Source of the DNA: Pseudomonadota bacterium
Lineage (GTDB): Bacteria > Pseudomonadota > Gammaproteobacteria > Pseudomonadales > Pseudohongiellaceae
NCBI GenBank assembly: GCA_027623555.1
Contig: JAQBSZ010000001.1
Span: forward strand, 186,001-250,000
DNA length: 64,000 nt
Reading direction: 5' to 3'
The position numbers and the translations under genes were made by a program. Positions 26,145 to 35,167 of this stretch are shown here, piece by piece. How positions within the stretch are numbered: position 1 is the first letter of the stretch; each line of letters starts with the position of its first letter. The notes under the pieces were generated by a model, which was not told where the DNA came from, ran no database searches, and saw only the letters and a program-made list of their open reading frames with translations.

Positions 26145-28154
26145 ATGCACCTTTCAGATTTCAGTCCGACCGGGCTCGGGCACACCTTCATCGCCAGCAT
26201 TCTGCTTGCATTGGCAACAAGCGCTGCCGCCCAGGAGCATTTCAATGCCAGGGGCTCCGGCCCCAGCAGTTTTACCTCGGCTCAGCAGGAAACTTTGCGT
26301 TCGACTCTGCCGTTTGAGGATGAGCGGGATTTCGCCGAGTCCCGGCGCGGCTTCCTCGCCGAGCCTGATTATCGACAAATTATCGGACCGGCCGGGAATA
26401 TCATCTGGGATCTGACTCGTTATGATTTTCTATTGGATGGCACTGAGTACGACAGCATTCATCCATCCCTGCAACGCCAGGCGTCGCTGAATATGAATTA
26501 TGGATTGTATGAAGTAGTGCCTGACTTCATCTACCAGGTGCGGGGTTTCGATCTTGCCAATATGACGCTTGTGATGGGAAATTCCGGGTGGCTACTGTTT
26601 GACGTGTTGCTGACCAGTCAAACTGCCAGCGCCGCACTGGAGTTGGCCAATCAGACTCTGGGCGAGCGACCGGTGAAGGCTGTCATATATTCCCACTCTC
26701 ACATTGATCATTTCGGTGGTGTCAGGGGAGTAGTAGAAGAGGCACAGGTGACTTCCGGCGCGGTTCAGATTATTGCGCCGAAAGGATTCTTGGAAGAGGC
26801 TATCTCGGAGAATGTCTATGCCGGCAATGCCATGTCGCGCCGGGCTGGCTTTCAATATGGACGGGTGATTCCATCCAGTCCATTCGGGCAGGTCGATTCA
26901 GCCATTGGCAAGGCGCTGGCTGCCGGCACTACCGGTTTGATTGCACCAACCCTGACCATCGAAAATGATTTCGAGGAGCACACAATCGATGGGGTTACCT
27001 TGGTGTTTCAAAATACACCTGGCACCGAAGCGCCGGCGGAGATGAATACTTGGTTTCCCGAACAGAAAGTATTCTGGGCAGCCGAGAATATCACGGCAAC
27101 CATTCACAACATCTACACCCTGCGCGGGGCCCTGGTGCGCGACGCTCTACAGTGGTCCAAGCAAATCAATGAGGCCCTGTACCGCTACGGGCGAGAGGCG
27201 CAGGTGCTGGTTTCATCACATAACTGGCCACGCTGGGGTAACCAGCGCATTCAGGAAGTCATGCGTGCCCAGCGCGATGCCTATGCGAACCTCAATAACC
27301 AGGTACTGAATCTGGCCAACCAGGGCGTAACTATCAACGAGATTCACAATGAGTACCGGGTGCCGGGTAGTCTGCAGCAACAATGGAGCGTACGTCAGTA
27401 TCACGGGTCTGAGTTTCACAACTCCCGGGCAGTGCTCAATCGCTACCTGGGATATTGGGATGGCAATCCGGCGACGCTGGCACCGTTGTCACCGTCGGAC
27501 TCGGCTCCTCTCTATGTAGAGATGATGGGCGGCGCTGCGTCAATCATCGCCAGGGCGGAACAATTGCATGGAAGGGGTGAGTATCGCTTGGCAATGGAGA
27601 TCATGAATAAACTGGTCTACGCCGAACCTGACAACTCCGCAGCGAAAGACCTGCTTGCTGCGATATTCGAACAGCTGGGCTATCAGTATGAAAGCGCCAG
27701 TATGCGCAATGTCTTTCTCTCCGCGGCCCAGGAGCTGCGTAGCGGCACACCTCCGATCGCGGCGCCGCGTGGCACTAGCCCCAGCCTGGCACGTGCGATG
27801 ACTACTACCCAGTGGTGGGATGCAGTCGCAACCCGGGTCGATAGCAGTCGTGCCGATGCGATGCAATTTCTGATTAACTTTGTTACACCGGATACTGGTC
27901 AAAGCTTTGTCATAGAGATGAGTGGTGGCACGCTGACCAATATTGAAGGTTACCTGGCCGACAATGCCGATGCCACGGTAACCATGAATCGGACCAATCT
28001 CGATACGGTGATCATGGGCCAGGCGACTCTGGTATCCCAGTTGCAGGCGGGCATCGGCAGCATCGAAGGCAATCAGGGCGTATTGTTACAGCTGGCCTCG
28101 GTACTCGTTGAATTCAGCCCCGGTTTCGAAGTGATGCCAGGTACTGTTCAGTAA
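26145..28154 (+). CDS. SdsA-type alkylsulfatase (metallo-beta-lactamase fold)
   Basis: The 669-residue secreted hydrolase has a signal peptide (...SILLALATSAAAQ), then the dizinc metallo-beta-lactamase domain with YSHSHIDHFGG (His184, His186, Asp188, His189). NTPGTEAPAEMNTWFP and AAENITATIHN are hallmark segments of SdsA1/BDS1 sec- or prim-alkylsulfatases. A dimerisation domain follows (LNRYLGYWDGNPATL), then a C-terminal SCP2-like lipid-binding domain (~540-669, TPDTGQSFVIEMSGGTL). It cuts sulfate from alkyl sulfates such as SDS. Periplasmic. The convergent lipoprotein gene ends seven bases after it. Confidence 0.93.
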   Translation: MHLSDFSPTGLGHTFIASILLALATSAAAQEHFNARGSGPSSFTSAQQETLRSTLPFEDERDFAESRRGFLAEPDYRQIIGPAGNIIWDLTRYDFLLDGTEYDSIHPSLQRQASLNMNYGLYEVVPDFIYQVRGFDLANMTLVMGNSGWLLFDVLLTSQTASAALELANQTLGERPVKAVIYSHSHIDHFGGVRGVVEEAQVTSGAVQIIAPKGFLEEAISENVYAGNAMSRRAGFQYGRVIPSSPFGQVDSAIGKALAAGTTGLIAPTLTIENDFEEHTIDGVTLVFQNTPGTEAPAEMNTWFPEQKVFWAAENITATIHNIYTLRGALVRDALQWSKQINEALYRYGREAQVLVSSHNWPRWGNQRIQEVMRAQRDAYANLNNQVLNLANQGVTINEIHNEYRVPGSLQQQWSVRQYHGSEFHNSRAVLNRYLGYWDGNPATLAPLSPSDSAPLYVEMMGGAASIIARAEQLHGRGEYRLAMEIMNKLVYAEPDNSAAKDLLAAIFEQLGYQYESASMRNVFLSAAQELRSGTPPIAAPRGTSPSLARAMTTTQWWDAVATRVDSSRADAMQFLINFVTPDTGQSFVIEMSGGTLTNIEGYLADNADATVTMNRTNLDTVIMGQATLVSQLQAGIGSIEGNQGVLLQLASVLVEFSPGFEVMPGTVQ

Positions 28155-28160
28155 CCGAAG

Positions 28161-28556
28161 CTACCGAGCGGCATTCACAGTACGGTTGAAATCGATCGTG
28201 CTGTCCAGGATGTCAGGACAGCCGTAGGAAGCAAAACATTCAAGGTCCACAACTATCTGGTACCCGTTTGCCACCGGCACACGATTCACCACGGCGCCGA
28301 GTCCGCTTGTGGAGATGATGTTGCTGGTTGCCATGATGCGATCTTCGCTCTCGCCGCGAATCCCGAAATCAGAGTTCTCAATTACCCAGGCCCGAGCCGC
28401 CGCCCATTTGGGGCCGCAGTCAGCACTCGAAGTACAGCCTGGAATGGTGCGGTCTATCTCGTCCAGCTTGGCCTGGCGCTCTGGGGAGGTGGCGCAGGAT
28501 GTCAGGCTCAGGGCAAGGCAGGGTGCGGCCAGAAAAATTAATACAGTGTTGAGTCT
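28161..28556 (-). CDS. small putative lipoprotein
   Basis: The start is taken at the ATG at 28556 (MRLNTVLIFLAAPCLALSLTSC), where a lipobox LTSC follows the hydrophobic signal. The mature part is about 110 residues with Cys pairs (IPGCTSSADC, DLECFASYGC), which could form disulfides in the periplasm. No known domain is recognised. It converges on the alkylsulfatase gene, and a shared function is not implied. Confidence 0.65.
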   Translation of the reverse strand, partial: RLNTVLIFLAAPCLALSLTSCATSPERQAKLDEIDRTIPGCTSSADCGPKWAAARAWVIENSDFGIRGESEDRIMATSNIISTSGLGAVVNRVPVANGYQIVVDLECFASYGCPDILDSTIDFNRTVNAAR

Positions 28557-28809
28557 CATTGTTGTTTCCGCCAGAAGAATTCTAGATCTGAGTAGTTTTA
28601 GCACAATCCCGGCACTCAGGAAATCCAGTTGCGTTGGCTGGACAGTCTTACAACGATGAGTAGCACATTCTTGCCTGGAGAGACCAGCAGTAATATCGAT
28701 TACCTTACAGGTAATTGAATCGCTGCAATATTCAGAGACAATGTCTACCCAAATGCGTCACCCACAGGCATTGAAATTACCAACCGGTTCCGGCCAGGAG
28801 GCAGCAATA

Positions 28810-29136
28810 ATGAACTTGAAAATCATCTACCTGATCATGGCGATACTCGGTGCAGTTATTCCCATGGTCTTCTTCGCAAACTTCGCATCCGCCGCCGGAG
28901 TCGACTTGGGGGCCTTTGTCTCAGCATTGTTCGTCAACGGGGCAGCAGGCGGATTCACTGCTGATCTACTGATCAGCTCACTGGTATTCTGGATGTTCAT
29001 GTTCTCTCGAACTGGTAACGGTCCCAAGCCCTGGGTTTTCATTGCCTTGAATCTCTTTATCGGACTTTCCTGTGCACTACCTGCCTATTTATGGGCGTCT
29101 GCCCGCGCCGAGTCCAGCGTACCCGCCAGAGCGTAG
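28810..29136 (+). CDS. DUF2834-like small membrane protein
   Basis: The start is ATG 28810, preceded by AGGAGG; the open frame further upstream is non-coding in character. The 108-residue product has three to four transmembrane helices (LKIIYLIMAILGAVIPMVFF, LLISSLVFWMFMFS, PWVFIALNLFIGLSCALPAYL), matching the DUF2834 pattern. Function unknown. It is followed 24 bases later by the GST-like gene. Confidence 0.7.
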   Translation: MNLKIIYLIMAILGAVIPMVFFANFASAAGVDLGAFVSALFVNGAAGGFTADLLISSLVFWMFMFSRTGNGPKPWVFIALNLFIGLSCALPAYLWASARAESSVPARA

Positions 29137-29160
29137 CGACGCGGTGCAGGCTGGCATACA

Positions 29161-29916
29161 ATGCCGGTCATGCAAACGCCTGTTTTGTACGTATTCGCCA
29201 TCTCCCATTACTGCGAGAAAGCCAGGTGGGCGCTGGAATATCTGGGTATCGAATACACGCTCAAGTTTCTCCCGGTAGGGGTGCATACTTCAGTCGCCAA
29301 AAAATTTGGGCTGCCGCAATCGGCATTGCCATTCCTGCAGCTCGATGAGCGGATAATTCAGGGTTCTTCGAATATTATCGATTGGGCGGAACAGCACCGA
29401 GCCGACGCTTCCCAATCGCTCTCTGCAACGTCCGACCTTGAGGCAAGCCGCAAGCTGGAAGCGCGGCTGGATGATCTGCTGGGAGTGCACATTCGCCGCT
29501 ACTTTTATTCCGAAGCCCTGGTGGAATTTCCTCGCACTGTGCTGCCCGTATTTACTCGCGACCTGCCGCTATGGCAAAGACTCATAACCACTGCCGGTTG
29601 GGGAGTGATCAGAAAGATCATGATCACCCGCATGGATCTTGGTTACGAACAGGGAATGGAATCACGCGCTCTCATCGTTAATGAACTGGACTGGCTCGAT
29701 GAAACTCTCGCCGATGGTCGTCAGTTTTTGTGCGGCGAAGCGCTTTCGCGTGTCGATATCACGGCAGCCAGCCTCATTGCACCCCTGGTGCAACCCGCCA
29801 AGCATCCCACCTACACCGCGATGGAAATTCCTCCACGGGCGCGAGTGGATTGCCAGGCCTGGCGAACCCGACCCAGTTTGCAGTGGGTAACGCAACTCTA
29901 CGAACACTATAGATAG
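29161..29916 (+). CDS. glutathione S-transferase-like protein
   Basis: The 251-residue protein starts with a thioredoxin-fold GST N-domain: VLYVFAISHYCEKARWALE, with LPFLQLDERIIQGSSNIIDW giving the cis-Pro and glutathione-binding segment. A helical C-domain follows, with RVDITAASLIAPL. The SHYC element holds both Ser and Cys near the usual catalytic place. It is probably cytoplasmic. An ATG at 29170 is an equally good start. Substrate unknown. It may share a transcript with the DUF2834 gene. Confidence 0.82.
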   Translation: MPVMQTPVLYVFAISHYCEKARWALEYLGIEYTLKFLPVGVHTSVAKKFGLPQSALPFLQLDERIIQGSSNIIDWAEQHRADASQSLSATSDLEASRKLEARLDDLLGVHIRRYFYSEALVEFPRTVLPVFTRDLPLWQRLITTAGWGVIRKIMITRMDLGYEQGMESRALIVNELDWLDETLADGRQFLCGEALSRVDITAASLIAPLVQPAKHPTYTAMEIPPRARVDCQAWRTRPSLQWVTQLYEHYR

Positions 29917-30072
29917 CACCATGTCTCACACATGCGCCCAACGAATCCTCCAGATTCAAGTACTTGCGCTATTACGGGCACTCCAAATAAAGTGGGCTAT
30001 TGCCGGGGTACTGGGGTAAGCTGAAAGAATCAATCTACAGCAAGCCCATCGCTGCCCTTCCCAGGATTTTCA

Positions 30073-30732
30073 ATGCCCTCTCTTCGCCATCGCTACCAGA
30101 CAAACGAGTTTGGTGAGCACGACATTCATTTTCGTGTACTACGTGATCGACAGCAATTTGAAGACAGCTATGGACAGGCTGAAGAATTGGGAATCTCATC
30201 CGCCAGCTGGCCATTGTTTGGTGTAGTGTGGCCTTCGGAAGAAGTACTTGCCCAACTGATGGCTCACTACGATATTGAGAGCCGTAGAATTCTGGAGATC
30301 GGTTGCGGTGTCGGGCTGGCAAGTCTGGTGTTAAACGAACGAATGGCAGACATCTCGGCGACCGATGTGCATCCCTGTGCTGGCGACTATTTACAGCACA
30401 ATACGCAGTTGAATAATGGCAGGCACATTCCGTTTCTAAGAACTGCCTGGGCGGACAGCCAGGATGACAGGTTTGGCATCTTCGATCTGATTATTTGCAG
30501 TGACCTGCTCTATGAGCCACATCATTCAAAAGACCTTACAATGTTTATTCAACACTTCGCCAAGCCGAAATGTGAGGTATTGATGGTCGAGGCCGGGCGT
30601 GGATACGCCCGTAACTTCAGCTTTCGTATGGAAGGCCTGGGATTTGTTTGTGAGGTACTGGATTCGATCAGCCCTTATTCCAATCCTTCGACTTATAAAG
30701 GAAAGATCTATCAATTTCGGCGCCGGTTTTGA
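30073..30732 (+). CDS. class I SAM-dependent methyltransferase, METTL21/FAM86-like
   Basis: The 219-residue protein carries SAM motif I as ILEIGCGVGLASL, then an acidic ATDVHP after strand 2, motif IV FDLIICSDLLYEP and MVEAGRGYARNF. The WPLFGVVWPSEEVLAQ lead-in is typical of the lysine protein methyltransferase family 16 (METTL21/FAM86). A protein target is therefore likely but not shown. It starts after AGGA, and no operon partner is obvious. Confidence 0.8.
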   Translation: MPSLRHRYQTNEFGEHDIHFRVLRDRQQFEDSYGQAEELGISSASWPLFGVVWPSEEVLAQLMAHYDIESRRILEIGCGVGLASLVLNERMADISATDVHPCAGDYLQHNTQLNNGRHIPFLRTAWADSQDDRFGIFDLIICSDLLYEPHHSKDLTMFIQHFAKPKCEVLMVEAGRGYARNFSFRMEGLGFVCEVLDSISPYSNPSTYKGKIYQFRRRF

Positions 30733-30955
30733 TAATTTACCCGGAATTAGCCAGAAAATAGACATTGACGGGGGGTTGTCGACCCTGTATTGTGCCCGCA
30801 GCTTGAAACTAAGCACTTTATTTATTTACCCATTTCGAAGTCTTCTCTGTAACACCTCGTCCTGTAGTCTATAAGTACGGCCCAATTTCTAGCACGAACT
30901 TACTTGCAGCCTCTTTGGCTGTTGGTATTAATTTATTTTTTACAGGATACTAATT

Positions 30956-31165
30956 ATGTCTGACAAAATTACAGGAACCGTTAAGTGGTTCAACGAAAAC
31001 AAAGGCTTCGGTTTTATCGAGCGTGAATCTGGTGCAGATGTGTTTGCGCATTTCAGCGCCATCCAAAGTGCCGGTTACAAATCACTGGCCGAAGGCCAGC
31101 GTGTAGAATTTATCGTTACCCAGGGTCAGAAAGGACCTCAGGCCGAGCAAATCGTAGCCCTTTAA
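30956..31165 (+). CDS. CspA-family cold-shock protein
   Basis: This is a complete 69-residue single-strand nucleic-acid-binding OB fold: [17 protein letters not shown] (RNP1) and DVFAHFSAI (RNP2). The ~220-bp leader before it (30733-30955) has no gene and includes the AT-rich stretch typical of long cold-shock 5' leaders. Such leaders often act as RNA thermosensors, though no fold is proven here. AGGATACT precedes the ATG. Confidence 0.96.
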   Translation: MSDKITGTVKWFNENKGFGFIERESGADVFAHFSAIQSAGYKSLAEGQRVEFIVTQGQKGPQAEQIVAL

Positions 31166-31215
31166 GTTCTCAATCCTGTTGGTCTTTCGAGGCTAATCAG
31201 GCTGGATAGAACGAA

Positions 31216-31286
31216 CGAAGGCCAGAGTTGAATCAGGAGCTTGTACCTTATCAAGGGCAGCGCCCGAGTCACTCTGGCCTTTTTCG
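31216..31286 (+). terminator. terminator-like long hairpin after the cold-shock gene
   Basis: AAGGCCAGAGT (31217-31227) pairs with ACTCTGGCCTT (31271-31281), and TTTTCG follows. The loop is about 43 bases and holds smaller GC pairs. Place and T-run suit a rho-independent terminator for the cold-shock gene, though the loop is long. Confidence 0.55.
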
Positions 31287-31299
31287 TTGTATTGAAAAA

Positions 31300-31363
31300 C
31301 CAAAGCCTGAGAAAACCAAAGCCCGAGAAAACCAGAGCCCGAGAAAACCCAAGCCCAGCAAAA
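31300..31363. repeat. four 16-bp tandem repeats
   Basis: The unit CCAAAGCCCGAGAAAA recurs four times in a row (31300-31363) with one to four changes per copy. It lies between the cold-shock terminator and the 3' end of the DUF169 gene. The Lys/Pro/Glu-rich translation is simply the repeat and is not taken as a protein. It may be a variable-number locus. Confidence 0.85.
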
Positions 31364-31396
31364 TCAAAGTACATAACAAGCAAAACCCGGGAATTT

Positions 31397-32185
31397 CTAT
31401 TCCTTGTAGCTCACACCCATCCCGGCCCTGACATCGTTGTTGACCCCATAAGGGGCAATGGGATAGCGCAAACCATTGCGTGACAAGTGTTCCAGTCCAT
31501 CGATGATTTTTGGCAGATACATCGGTGGTAAAGCCATGAGCAGTTCGTCCTCCATCACTCCACCGTAGCGTCGCTCGGCAAAACAGGGAATCGACAAACT
31601 CGGTTCACCGGTTGACAGGGCACGCCCCCAGGAATCGGCACAGGAAGATTCGCCCACGCAGCCCCACTGCAGTTTCTTGTAACCGGTCCATTGCAGACCA
31701 TTGATGAAGAGAATCATCTGTGCCGGAGTCGCATACACAAGGCAGATATCGGGAGGATTCAATCGCCCGCTCACTAACGGACTCACTGCCATCGCCTGGT
31801 ACTTCCCGAAAGGCACAACATCCATTGCCTGCTGGTGGGCAGTAGCATCGTCTGCCTCGGCATACCAGACACCCTGGTAGCGATCGCCGCTTAGCCACTC
31901 TTCGTTGCGAGGATGCAGTCCAATAACTGTCTTGCACTGTGCGCCGACCAGGTCTTTCTCGGTGATGCCAACCGTCCAGCCATTTCGCGCCGCCATGCCG
32001 ACGATCTGGTCGGTCGTATGAATCGCTTCGGGTCTGCGGAGTTTGGGTATGGCTTCCATCTCTTCCACGGTCTGGAAAAGTTTCATGCCGATGGGAGTTG
32101 TGCGCAGACGCAGCAGCCGATTCAAATCCGCAACGATTGCCTTGAAATCAAGTTGATTGAGATCGGAGGATATCAAGTCACTCAT
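31397..32185 (-). CDS. DUF169-family protein
   Basis: The start is ATG 32185, with AAGGAG upstream. The 262-residue protein matches the DUF169 family: RLRTTPIGMKLFQ, CLVYATPAQMILFINGLQW, and the GCVGESSCADSW segment with two conserved Cys. DUF169 proteins are widespread, lack a signal peptide and have no settled function; some lie near metal or C1 metabolism genes. It stands in the same direction as the amine dehydrogenase operon but 175 bp beyond it. Confidence 0.8.
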   Translation of the reverse strand: MSDLISSDLNQLDFKAIVADLNRLLRLRTTPIGMKLFQTVEEMEAIPKLRRPEAIHTTDQIVGMAARNGWTVGITEKDLVGAQCKTVIGLHPRNEEWLSGDRYQGVWYAEADDATAHQQAMDVVPFGKYQAMAVSPLVSGRLNPPDICLVYATPAQMILFINGLQWTGYKKLQWGCVGESSCADSWGRALSTGEPSLSIPCFAERRYGGVMEDELLMALPPMYLPKIIDGLEHLSRNGLRYPIAPYGVNNDVRAGMGVSYKE

Positions 32186-32360
32186 AAGCACTCCTTCAAA
32201 AGAGAAATGGGGGAGACATCACGATTGGCTGAGCTTACCAGGGCAAGAGTGAGCTTGACGGAATCGTTGAATCTTGAGACACGACTAACCAGTATTGAAT
32301 GGCAAATGAATAGATAGCCGGCCCCTGTGCAAGGGGCCGACTCTATGTTGGATTACTGGA

Positions 32361-33527
32361 TTAGCCTGAGATTACGATAGTGCGGGGGAACTGCGCATAG
32401 TTTTCCCAGCGGCTTACTTTCTCTGGCATCTGCTCTTCGGTTAGCTGTACATTGCCATTAACATCGGTAACACGAGAAACCAGTGTATGCTCGCCCGCTG
32501 AAGCATTCCAATCCATGCTGAATAACTTCCATGAATATTGGGTAGCACGTGGATCGAGATTTGCAACCTGCCATGGGCCATTGTCGATCTTGATCTCCAC
32601 GTTTCGCAGTGGCGTGCCGTCGTTTAACACGAAGCCGGTAATCTTGTGTTGGTTGCCCATGCGCGTTACGCGCACGATAGAGGACTTCAGCTGGATCTTG
32701 GTTACAGAGTTTTCAACCCAGCGTTCCTGATCGCCAATCATCTCGCGCTTTAGTGTGACGTAATCTCGACCCATGAAGCGACCCATATAACGACGATCCT
32801 GCACATGGATCTGGGTGAGCCACTTCACGTTGGCTACGCCATAGTAACCGGGAACGAGAAGGCGCAATGGCCGTCCATGAAATTGCGGCAGGTTTTCACC
32901 ATTCATTTCCAGTGCGAGCATGTTCACATCACGCATGGCATCGGCAACCGGCAGGCTGCGGGCGAAGGCTTGTTCCACTTCGGTTTCACGTATCAATTCG
33001 GAGCCAATATCGGCACCGAAGAACACGACTTCTTCGCCTGCGGGCTTGATGCCAGCGTCATTGAGGATGTCGGCAAGGCGCACGCCACCCCAGTTAGCGT
33101 TGCCGATCAGGCCATGATAAAGCGCAGAACGATTCCCACCACATTCGAATCCGGCATCAATCTGGAACTGGCTCATCGCACGTAGATCCGCCAACGTGTA
33201 CTCTTTCTCGTTTTCAACCAGACCGGTAACTTTGAGTCGATAGCTGTTGAGATCGACTTGGGGCTGGCCGTAGTGCTGAACTACGTAGAAGTCCATGTTG
33301 TCACTGTAGAAATCGCTAATTTGCCGTGTGTCCATGAAGTGCGTACCACCCGGGCTCGCTGGCCCGCGGCTGAAATCCTCCGGCATGTCACTGAAAGGCA
33401 CCAGTGTTTCGCCCTGTGCCAGGGCGGGTAGAATCCAGTGCGGCATGCTGGCGACAGCGCCTGCGGCCAGACCAGCATTCATGGTTTTTTTCATTGCAGC
33501 CCGTCGGCTAATTTTTTCTTCGGTCAT
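32361..33527 (-). CDS. sulfite-oxidase-family molybdoenzyme (SorA/SoxC-like), Tat-exported
   Basis: The start is set at ATG 33527, with GAGG upstream (388 residues). A Tat-type leader (SRRAAMKKTMNAGLAAGAV) is followed by the molybdopterin domain, whose Mo-ligand Cys lies in GFECGGNRSALYHG, then RPLRLLVPGYYGVANVKWL and a C-terminal dimerisation domain (NVEIKIDNGPWQ, TLVSRVTDVNGNVQ). It should oxidise sulfite or a related anion in the periplasm. The gene begins 13 bases after the cytochrome c gene of the TTQ amine dehydrogenase cluster, so the two systems seem co-transcribed and may share that cytochrome. Confidence 0.88.
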   Translation of the reverse strand: MTEEKISRRAAMKKTMNAGLAAGAVASMPHWILPALAQGETLVPFSDMPEDFSRGPASPGGTHFMDTRQISDFYSDNMDFYVVQHYGQPQVDLNSYRLKVTGLVENEKEYTLADLRAMSQFQIDAGFECGGNRSALYHGLIGNANWGGVRLADILNDAGIKPAGEEVVFFGADIGSELIRETEVEQAFARSLPVADAMRDVNMLALEMNGENLPQFHGRPLRLLVPGYYGVANVKWLTQIHVQDRRYMGRFMGRDYVTLKREMIGDQERWVENSVTKIQLKSSIVRVTRMGNQHKITGFVLNDGTPLRNVEIKIDNGPWQVANLDPRATQYSWKLFSMDWNASAGEHTLVSRVTDVNGNVQLTEEQMPEKVSRWENYAQFPRTIVISG

Positions 33528-33540
33528 TTTCTTATCCTCA

Positions 33541-33984
33541 TCACTCTTTTCCTGTTCGTTCAACAAGCGTCATAAAGTCGTAGGCCTTCCAGTAAGTCTC
33601 CCGGAACTTGTTCGGATCGGCCAGTAAATTGGCACGAGCCGCGCTTACTTCATCTTCGCTGAGCTTTTTAAATCCTTCCGGTAAGGTATTGGCGTTAAAT
33701 TCCTGAAGAATCCAGTTCAAAACTGCTGTTAATTCCGCATCACTGATCGGTGCATTGTTCGACCCCGGTACACGAGCCAGGTAACCTCGCATCTGGTGCA
33801 CACTCATCATCCGGCCCAGTTCACCATGCAGAGTCGGTACGTTTGGAGGCTTACCCTCACCAGTTGGACGATGGCAACCGCTGCAATAGAGCAGATAATT
33901 AATGCGTGGGCTTGCGGCCATTACATTATTACCGCAAATCATTAGCAGTAAAAAAACTGCCAGTGTGACGCTAGCTCGGCCCAT
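33541..33984 (-). CDS. monoheme cytochrome c of the amine dehydrogenase cluster
   Basis: The start is ATG 33984, two bases after the light-chain stop (147 residues). A signal peptide (TLAVFLLLMICGNNVMAAS) precedes a single heme site, CSGCH, in INYLLYCSGCHRPTGEG. The likely axial Met is further on, in GRMMSVHQMRGYL. In aromatic amine dehydrogenase clusters a small monoheme cytochrome gene lies in this place. It may take electrons from the TTQ enzyme, the downstream molybdoenzyme, or both. Periplasmic. Confidence 0.83.
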   Translation of the reverse strand: MGRASVTLAVFLLLMICGNNVMAASPRINYLLYCSGCHRPTGEGKPPNVPTLHGELGRMMSVHQMRGYLARVPGSNNAPISDAELTAVLNWILQEFNANTLPEGFKKLSEDEVSAARANLLADPNKFRETYWKAYDFMTLVERTGKE

Positions 33985-33986
33985 AG

Positions 33987-34523
33987 CTATTCGTCGGTAG
34001 CACCCAGTACCATGGAAACCGTACAGTGATAACTTGTGTTCTCGGTTCCGAAACACCACAGAACAGTACTGCTGTTACTATTGAAATACACGGGCCGGTC
34101 ACCTTCGGTGTTATGACATCCGCAACGGGAACACACGGCCTTGCCGCAGCAGTCATTGTAGGACATCAAGTAATTGCGTCCATCCACGGGGTTGCGGCAG
34201 GTTCCAACCCAGGTGATGGGAGATGGCTCAGCGCCTGGCGGGCAGGAAGTATAAGAGCCACCACAGCAGGAACAGAGGGTGCCGCTCATGGCGCAGTATC
34301 GCCAATACTCACAGCTCTGCGGATCACCAATTTCCTGAATAGAATTTTGCGCAAAAGAGCGCGCTACTGGCAGCAAAGGGAACGCCGCCGCACCGGCAAG
34401 CAGCATACCCAGGCGAGATAGAAAATTGCGCCGCGATAGCTTGCGAGCTAACGCCAGGCTGGTGCGCCGGGTATTTTCATCGATCCAGTAATAAGTGCGA
34501 TCAATAATTTTTTCGATATTCAT
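33987..34523 (-). CDS. TTQ amine dehydrogenase light (beta) subunit
   Basis: The 178-residue precursor has a twin-arginine leader (LSRRNFLSRLG, cut near AFAQ). The mature part keeps the two tryptophans that become tryptophan-tryptophylquinone, Trp105 (ITWVGTC) and Trp156 (VLWCFG), and the catalytic Asp124 (YNDCCG). It has 14 Cys. The extra pair (CSCCGG, AVCSRC), compared with Paracoccus methylamine dehydrogenase, resembles, from recall, aromatic amine dehydrogenase, while the C-terminal NTEGDRPVYF looks more like the methylamine enzyme. So the substrate class is open. It overlaps the mauD-like gene by ATGA. Confidence 0.93.
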   Translation of the reverse strand: MNIEKIIDRTYYWIDENTRRTSLALARKLSRRNFLSRLGMLLAGAAAFPLLPVARSFAQNSIQEIGDPQSCEYWRYCAMSGTLCSCCGGSYTSCPPGAEPSPITWVGTCRNPVDGRNYLMSYNDCCGKAVCSRCGCHNTEGDRPVYFNSNSSTVLWCFGTENTSYHCTVSMVLGATDE

Positions 34524-35167
34524 GGTGATTGTTCCATCGCTGAAGATTTGTATGCTGTGTTAGCCGATTTATTCTGAGCGCCGACATATTCCTGTACTGT
34601 CGCGATACCGCTGTCCATTGCATCTATCAGACTTTCCATGTGCTCGCGAGTGTTTACCAGGCCCTTGCTCTTCAGTGCGCCGTCGCTGCCAATTAGTAGC
34701 GCAAAGGGTAGTTTGCTGACCTGGTAGCTCATGCCAAGCATCTCCGAGAGTACGTAAGGGTAATCAGCAATACCCAGGTCTTCTACATATTGCTTGTGTT
34801 GCTCGAGTTTGTCTCCGTCGCTGGCAAACAGCAGACGCATGCGTTGCGCCTCTGACCTGACCAGTGACAATGCGGTGGGCACCAGTGATTTGCACACCGG
34901 GCAGGTAGGGGAAATAAACAATACAAAGGAAGCCAGACCCTCGCTGTCCGGTCCACCGATTGTTAACGCTTTGCCAGCGAGGGAAGTCAGATTCATCGCC
35001 TCAGTCAGTTCGCCTACTTTGGGGCCAGAGGTTGGCTGCAACGCACCTGCCGGCGCTACTCGCTCATGGAGAATGCCGACCTGGCGAGTAAGCGCGAACA
35101 GCAGCAGCGCCAACACGATCACCAGTACCCATAGCACGATATTTGAAATCAACAAGGCTTCAAGCAT
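34520..35167 (-). CDS. mauD: MauD-like thiol-disulfide protein for TTQ enzyme maturation
   Basis: The start is ATG 35167, seven bases after GGAGG (215 residues). An N-terminal membrane anchor (LISNIVLWVLVIVLALLLFALT) is followed by a thioredoxin fold with CPVC (FISPTCPVCKSLVP) and cis-Pro (SKLPFALLI). MauD is needed to form the six or more disulfides of the light chain. It overlaps the mauE-like gene upstream and the light-chain gene downstream, which is strict translational coupling. Confidence 0.9.
   Translation of the reverse strand: MLEALLISNIVLWVLVIVLALLLFALTRQVGILHERVAPAGALQPTSGPKVGELTEAMNLTSLAGKALTIGGPDSEGLASFVLFISPTCPVCKSLVPTALSLVRSEAQRMRLLFASDGDKLEQHKQYVEDLGIADYPYVLSEMLGMSYQVSKLPFALLIGSDGALKSKGLVNTREHMESLIDAMDSGIATVQEYVGAQNKSANTAYKSSAMEQSP

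Noticed and set aside
31300..31363. CRISPR array
   Set aside because: Repeats are 16 bp, directly adjacent, without unique spacers, and no cas gene is near.
31228..31483. Lys/Pro-rich open frames over the 16-bp repeats
   Set aside because: The translation is the tandem repeat itself; no start signal or family resemblance.
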